A stretch of DNA of 21,062 bases from NCBI GenBank assembly GCA_004151065.3, contig NWUY0300005067.1:7699-28760 (forward strand), written 5' to 3'. Below are positions 18,542 through 21,062 of this stretch, in pieces. The translations under genes were made by a program, and so were the position numbers. Below the pieces are notes generated by a model. That model did no database searches. It worked only from the letters and a program-made list of their open reading frames with translations, and was not told the origin of the DNA. The first letter of the stretch is position 1. Every line of letters starts with the position of its first letter. The stretch comes from Larix sibirica (taxonomy: Eukaryota; Streptophyta; Pinopsida; Pinales; Pinaceae).

Positions 18542-21062
18542 TCCCATAATTAACTTATTTAATATAAAAAAACCAAGCAATACAACAACTGCATGTTTTA
18601 TTTTCCAAACAATCACGTGGCCCATAAGATGTGCAAATTGCATAGGTATAACATTAAAAAAAAATCACTATCATGCGAGTATCCTGACCCAGGTACACAC
18701 AATTGAATTTTGTAGTTATTACACCAATAGGCTGCACTACCATGCAACATTTCTTAATAAATGGTGCATGTATAAACAATGTGGCAATAAACACCCAACT
18801 TCCATGTGGGAACAACTCTATCCAACATAAGGTTGTACATATTTCTCGAGTAAGAGATGTCCAACACAACTACACTATTGTGCAATTGTTGGAATATATA
18901 GTCACATGTGTTCACTATGCGGGGGCATGACCACACATCTCACATGGTGCATGACTATCAAAGTAACCATCACATTATTCTACATAGAAAATACTTCGAT
19001 ACCTACACGACTGCACAGAAAACACTTGTGGGATTCTATAAGAATTCTAAGGGACCATGAACAAAAAAAATGGATAGAAACGAATAGTGGTGAAGATGTT
19101 TTACTTGGAACTTGTTGATAAAAAAACCATCGATCTAATTGTAGAGAATTCTCAAAACTAGGTTTTGGAAATCACAACTTGAATGGTAAAAATGTTTTTT
19201 CAAACATGGACCCCACCTCTATTTATTACCATTTGGATCAAACTTAAACCAAATCATTCAAGAGATAAATGGATCCATTTCAAAAACTGCAAGCACCACC
19301 ACATGAAGGATCATGAGCTCTTCATCATGGTACCATGAATTTCATTCCCCACAAAATTTCATCGGAACCCCTTTTTTGACGATTTCCTCTGGGATGCCCA
19401 CCCATTTTTGTACCATTTGCACCATTGAACATTTTTTCATGTACACTATTATGCTGTGTAATTTGTCTTATGTGTGTAGGATTTTGGTTGGAAATCTTGA
19501 ATTTAGTACTCATTGGCCCATTATTTTATTATCAAGTATATCTCCATAACACTACATATAGGCATTATATCACCTCTGAATACATTGCATATATCAAGTT
19601 ATTCCATTGGTAACCTTAATGTGCTTGGTTCTCGACAAATCACATCACACCCTTTGTTATATGGTGTCTATTATTGATCCATAGCATTCTACTAGCATGG
19701 ATGTGCATGTCGTTACAACCCCTTGTATTAATACATCCATGTTGTTCCACCCTAAAGAAAGGAAAAATTTTCACCATCTCTCTAAGGAAGCCACATATCT
19801 TCTCCTTAATGCAGTTTTTTATCACCACTTCAAATTTCCTGCCACATTATGGTTATGATTCACAAATGGCCTCTCATCCCCACCATGAGCAATAGACCAT
19901 TTTCATTCATCTCCATCTAATCCACTCCTGACAAGACCCACAATGGGGCCCTACCATGATTATAACACCATTAACACCTCGGTAGCATTGCAAGCTTTCC
20001 CTACATGATATTTAATCATTGGGAATCCCTCTTCTCATTTGTAACAACTCCTATAATTATTTTATTCATTTGTAAAAGGAGGTTTCTCTACACACTCAAA
20101 AAGAGGGAACAGTTTTAGTTATCATTAATTATTCTTTAGGAAGCAACATCCTTGGTGTCCCTTGATCAAAATAGTTACTTTGTGTCACTTACTATCCATC
20201 TATCAACACTTTCATCATTATCTATGTCACCCTATTACATGAGCCATGTTTTTCTCATCCCAATTTGAAATTACCATTTGGATGCATAGTTTACAATATA
20301 TTTAATCCATTGGCCCTTTCTGACATTGATTCACCCTACACGATTGGATGAAGGTTTCCGCCTAGAGTTAGTTTCCCATTTGTAGTATGATCAAGGGAAG
20401 TCATCATCCTCAGACTTACCAACTTTTCTCATCTTGAGTTTTCCATCATACGAATCGATTATCGTATGTTATTGATCCTCATCAATAAGGTAAGCATCTT
20501 ACCGTTTTTCCTTAGACCTCATAGACTTCAACAAAACCCACCCAGAGAGTTACAATAGTATAGATTGTACCTTGGTTACCCCTCCACTAAAAAAGGTTAA
20601 ATTCAGAATGAGTGAGGAGTGTCATCATTGCTCCTTCTCTTAGTAGTCTCCCCTATTCTATACATCAAATACTTTCTTGCATCAAGGGGAGTCATACATT
20701 CTAAATTTTTTATCATTCCCAACTATAACTGGATACTTTCAAGTCTGATACTTTAAGTTTCCCACTCTATTCCTTCATCCCACCCCAATGGGTTTCTCGA
20801 CATCATCAACAGTTAACCCCTCCCTCAAGTTACTATGCAAAGAGTCCCCAACACATTTGGAACACATTGCCACACAATTAGTACTCCAAGCACATCTACT
20901 TAGCAAAGGATTATGGCCACCCTCAACCATACCTTATCAATTTGGATATCAGACCCCTTAGTCTCCTATTATTTTTATTTACTTCGACAACATTATCATG
21001 AGAATAAGAATGCATACCTTGTTTGTATAAAACCAATTTTTATGTGTCATCTATCATTGTAG
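18542..21062. other. C-rich (plus strand) stretch with no supported gene
   Basis: Plus-strand C content is visibly higher than in the left half, which lowers stop density and creates many short frames on both strands: 18654-18869, 18703-18930, 18906-19118, 19313-19549 and 19674-19895. None shows a family motif or a conserved copy. The plus frame from 18540 to 19118 has only one stop (near 18825). Its high Tyr, His, Cys and Asn content argues against coding, although its last 45 codons look more protein-like. No RNA gene, clear array or inverted repeat was seen. Confidence 0.45.

Noticed and set aside
18540-19118. Plus-strand frame with one stop over about 190 codons
   Set aside because: The C-rich plus strand lowers stop frequency by itself. 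The first 95 codons are dominated by Tyr, His, Cys, Asn and Thr with few acidic residues, and no start, splice context or family motif supports it.
19130-19400. Minus-strand stretch EEIVKKGVPMKFCGE and following residues as a possible exon
   Set aside because: Five stops in about 90 codons, no dependable splice sites and no family resemblance. It is weaker than the 18033-18507 relic.
19930-20900. Possible ~60 bp degenerate repeat with AAGGGAAGTCAT / AAGGGGAGTCAT words
   Set aside because: Only isolated words recur; no constant period could be followed by eye.

Overview
The window looks like nuclear DNA from a large, repeat-rich plant genome. A gymnosperm such as a conifer or cycad is my best guess from the type of retroelement debris, but the sequence does not prove it. 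It is AT-rich, has no intact gene I can support, no rRNA or tRNA, and no bacterial-style operon. Nearly every recognisable coding stretch is a broken mobile element or an unrecognised coding relic with in-frame stops and frameshifts. The rest is tandem repeats and unassigned AT-rich sequence.

Layout. 1-1817 (minus): 5' part of a decayed Ty3/gypsy-type retrotransposon, with a gag region, a ruined zinc knuckle and a retropepsin-like domain. The domain runs off the left edge and holds an in-frame trinucleotide microsatellite. 2574-3265: about 12 copies of a ~57 bp minisatellite with a near-palindromic core. 4144-4225: an imperfect inverted repeat. 5063-5434 (minus): an unrecognised broken reading frame. 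6025-6400 (minus): an isolated RNase H domain relic.

7009-9880 holds three tandem arrays in a row: a ~22 bp minisatellite; a ~2.35 kb array in which seven related ~48 bp monomers form a ~328 bp higher-order unit repeated seven times; and a 34 bp array of constant period that shares a motif with the higher-order array.

10688-12103 (plus): two diverged copies of one unrecognised coding relic in the same frame, exactly 1140 bp apart, with a recent ~190 bp tandem duplication between them. 13657-13806: a 75 bp tandem duplication. 15075-16444 (plus): the C-terminal third of a LINE-type ORF2 (zf-RVT plus RNase H) in one frame with nine stops and one frameshift. It is followed at 16723-16886 by a compound, self-complementary microsatellite.

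17111-18507 (minus): remains of an unrecognised, apparently intron-containing gene or gene-like element, with a consensus 116 bp intron and a second acceptor preceded by TACTAAC. From 18510 to the end the plus strand is C-rich and I assign nothing.

I find no working multi-gene system. The items most worth a second look are the higher-order satellite, the paired coding relics at 10.7 and 11.8 kb, and the spliced relic at 17.1-18.5 kb.
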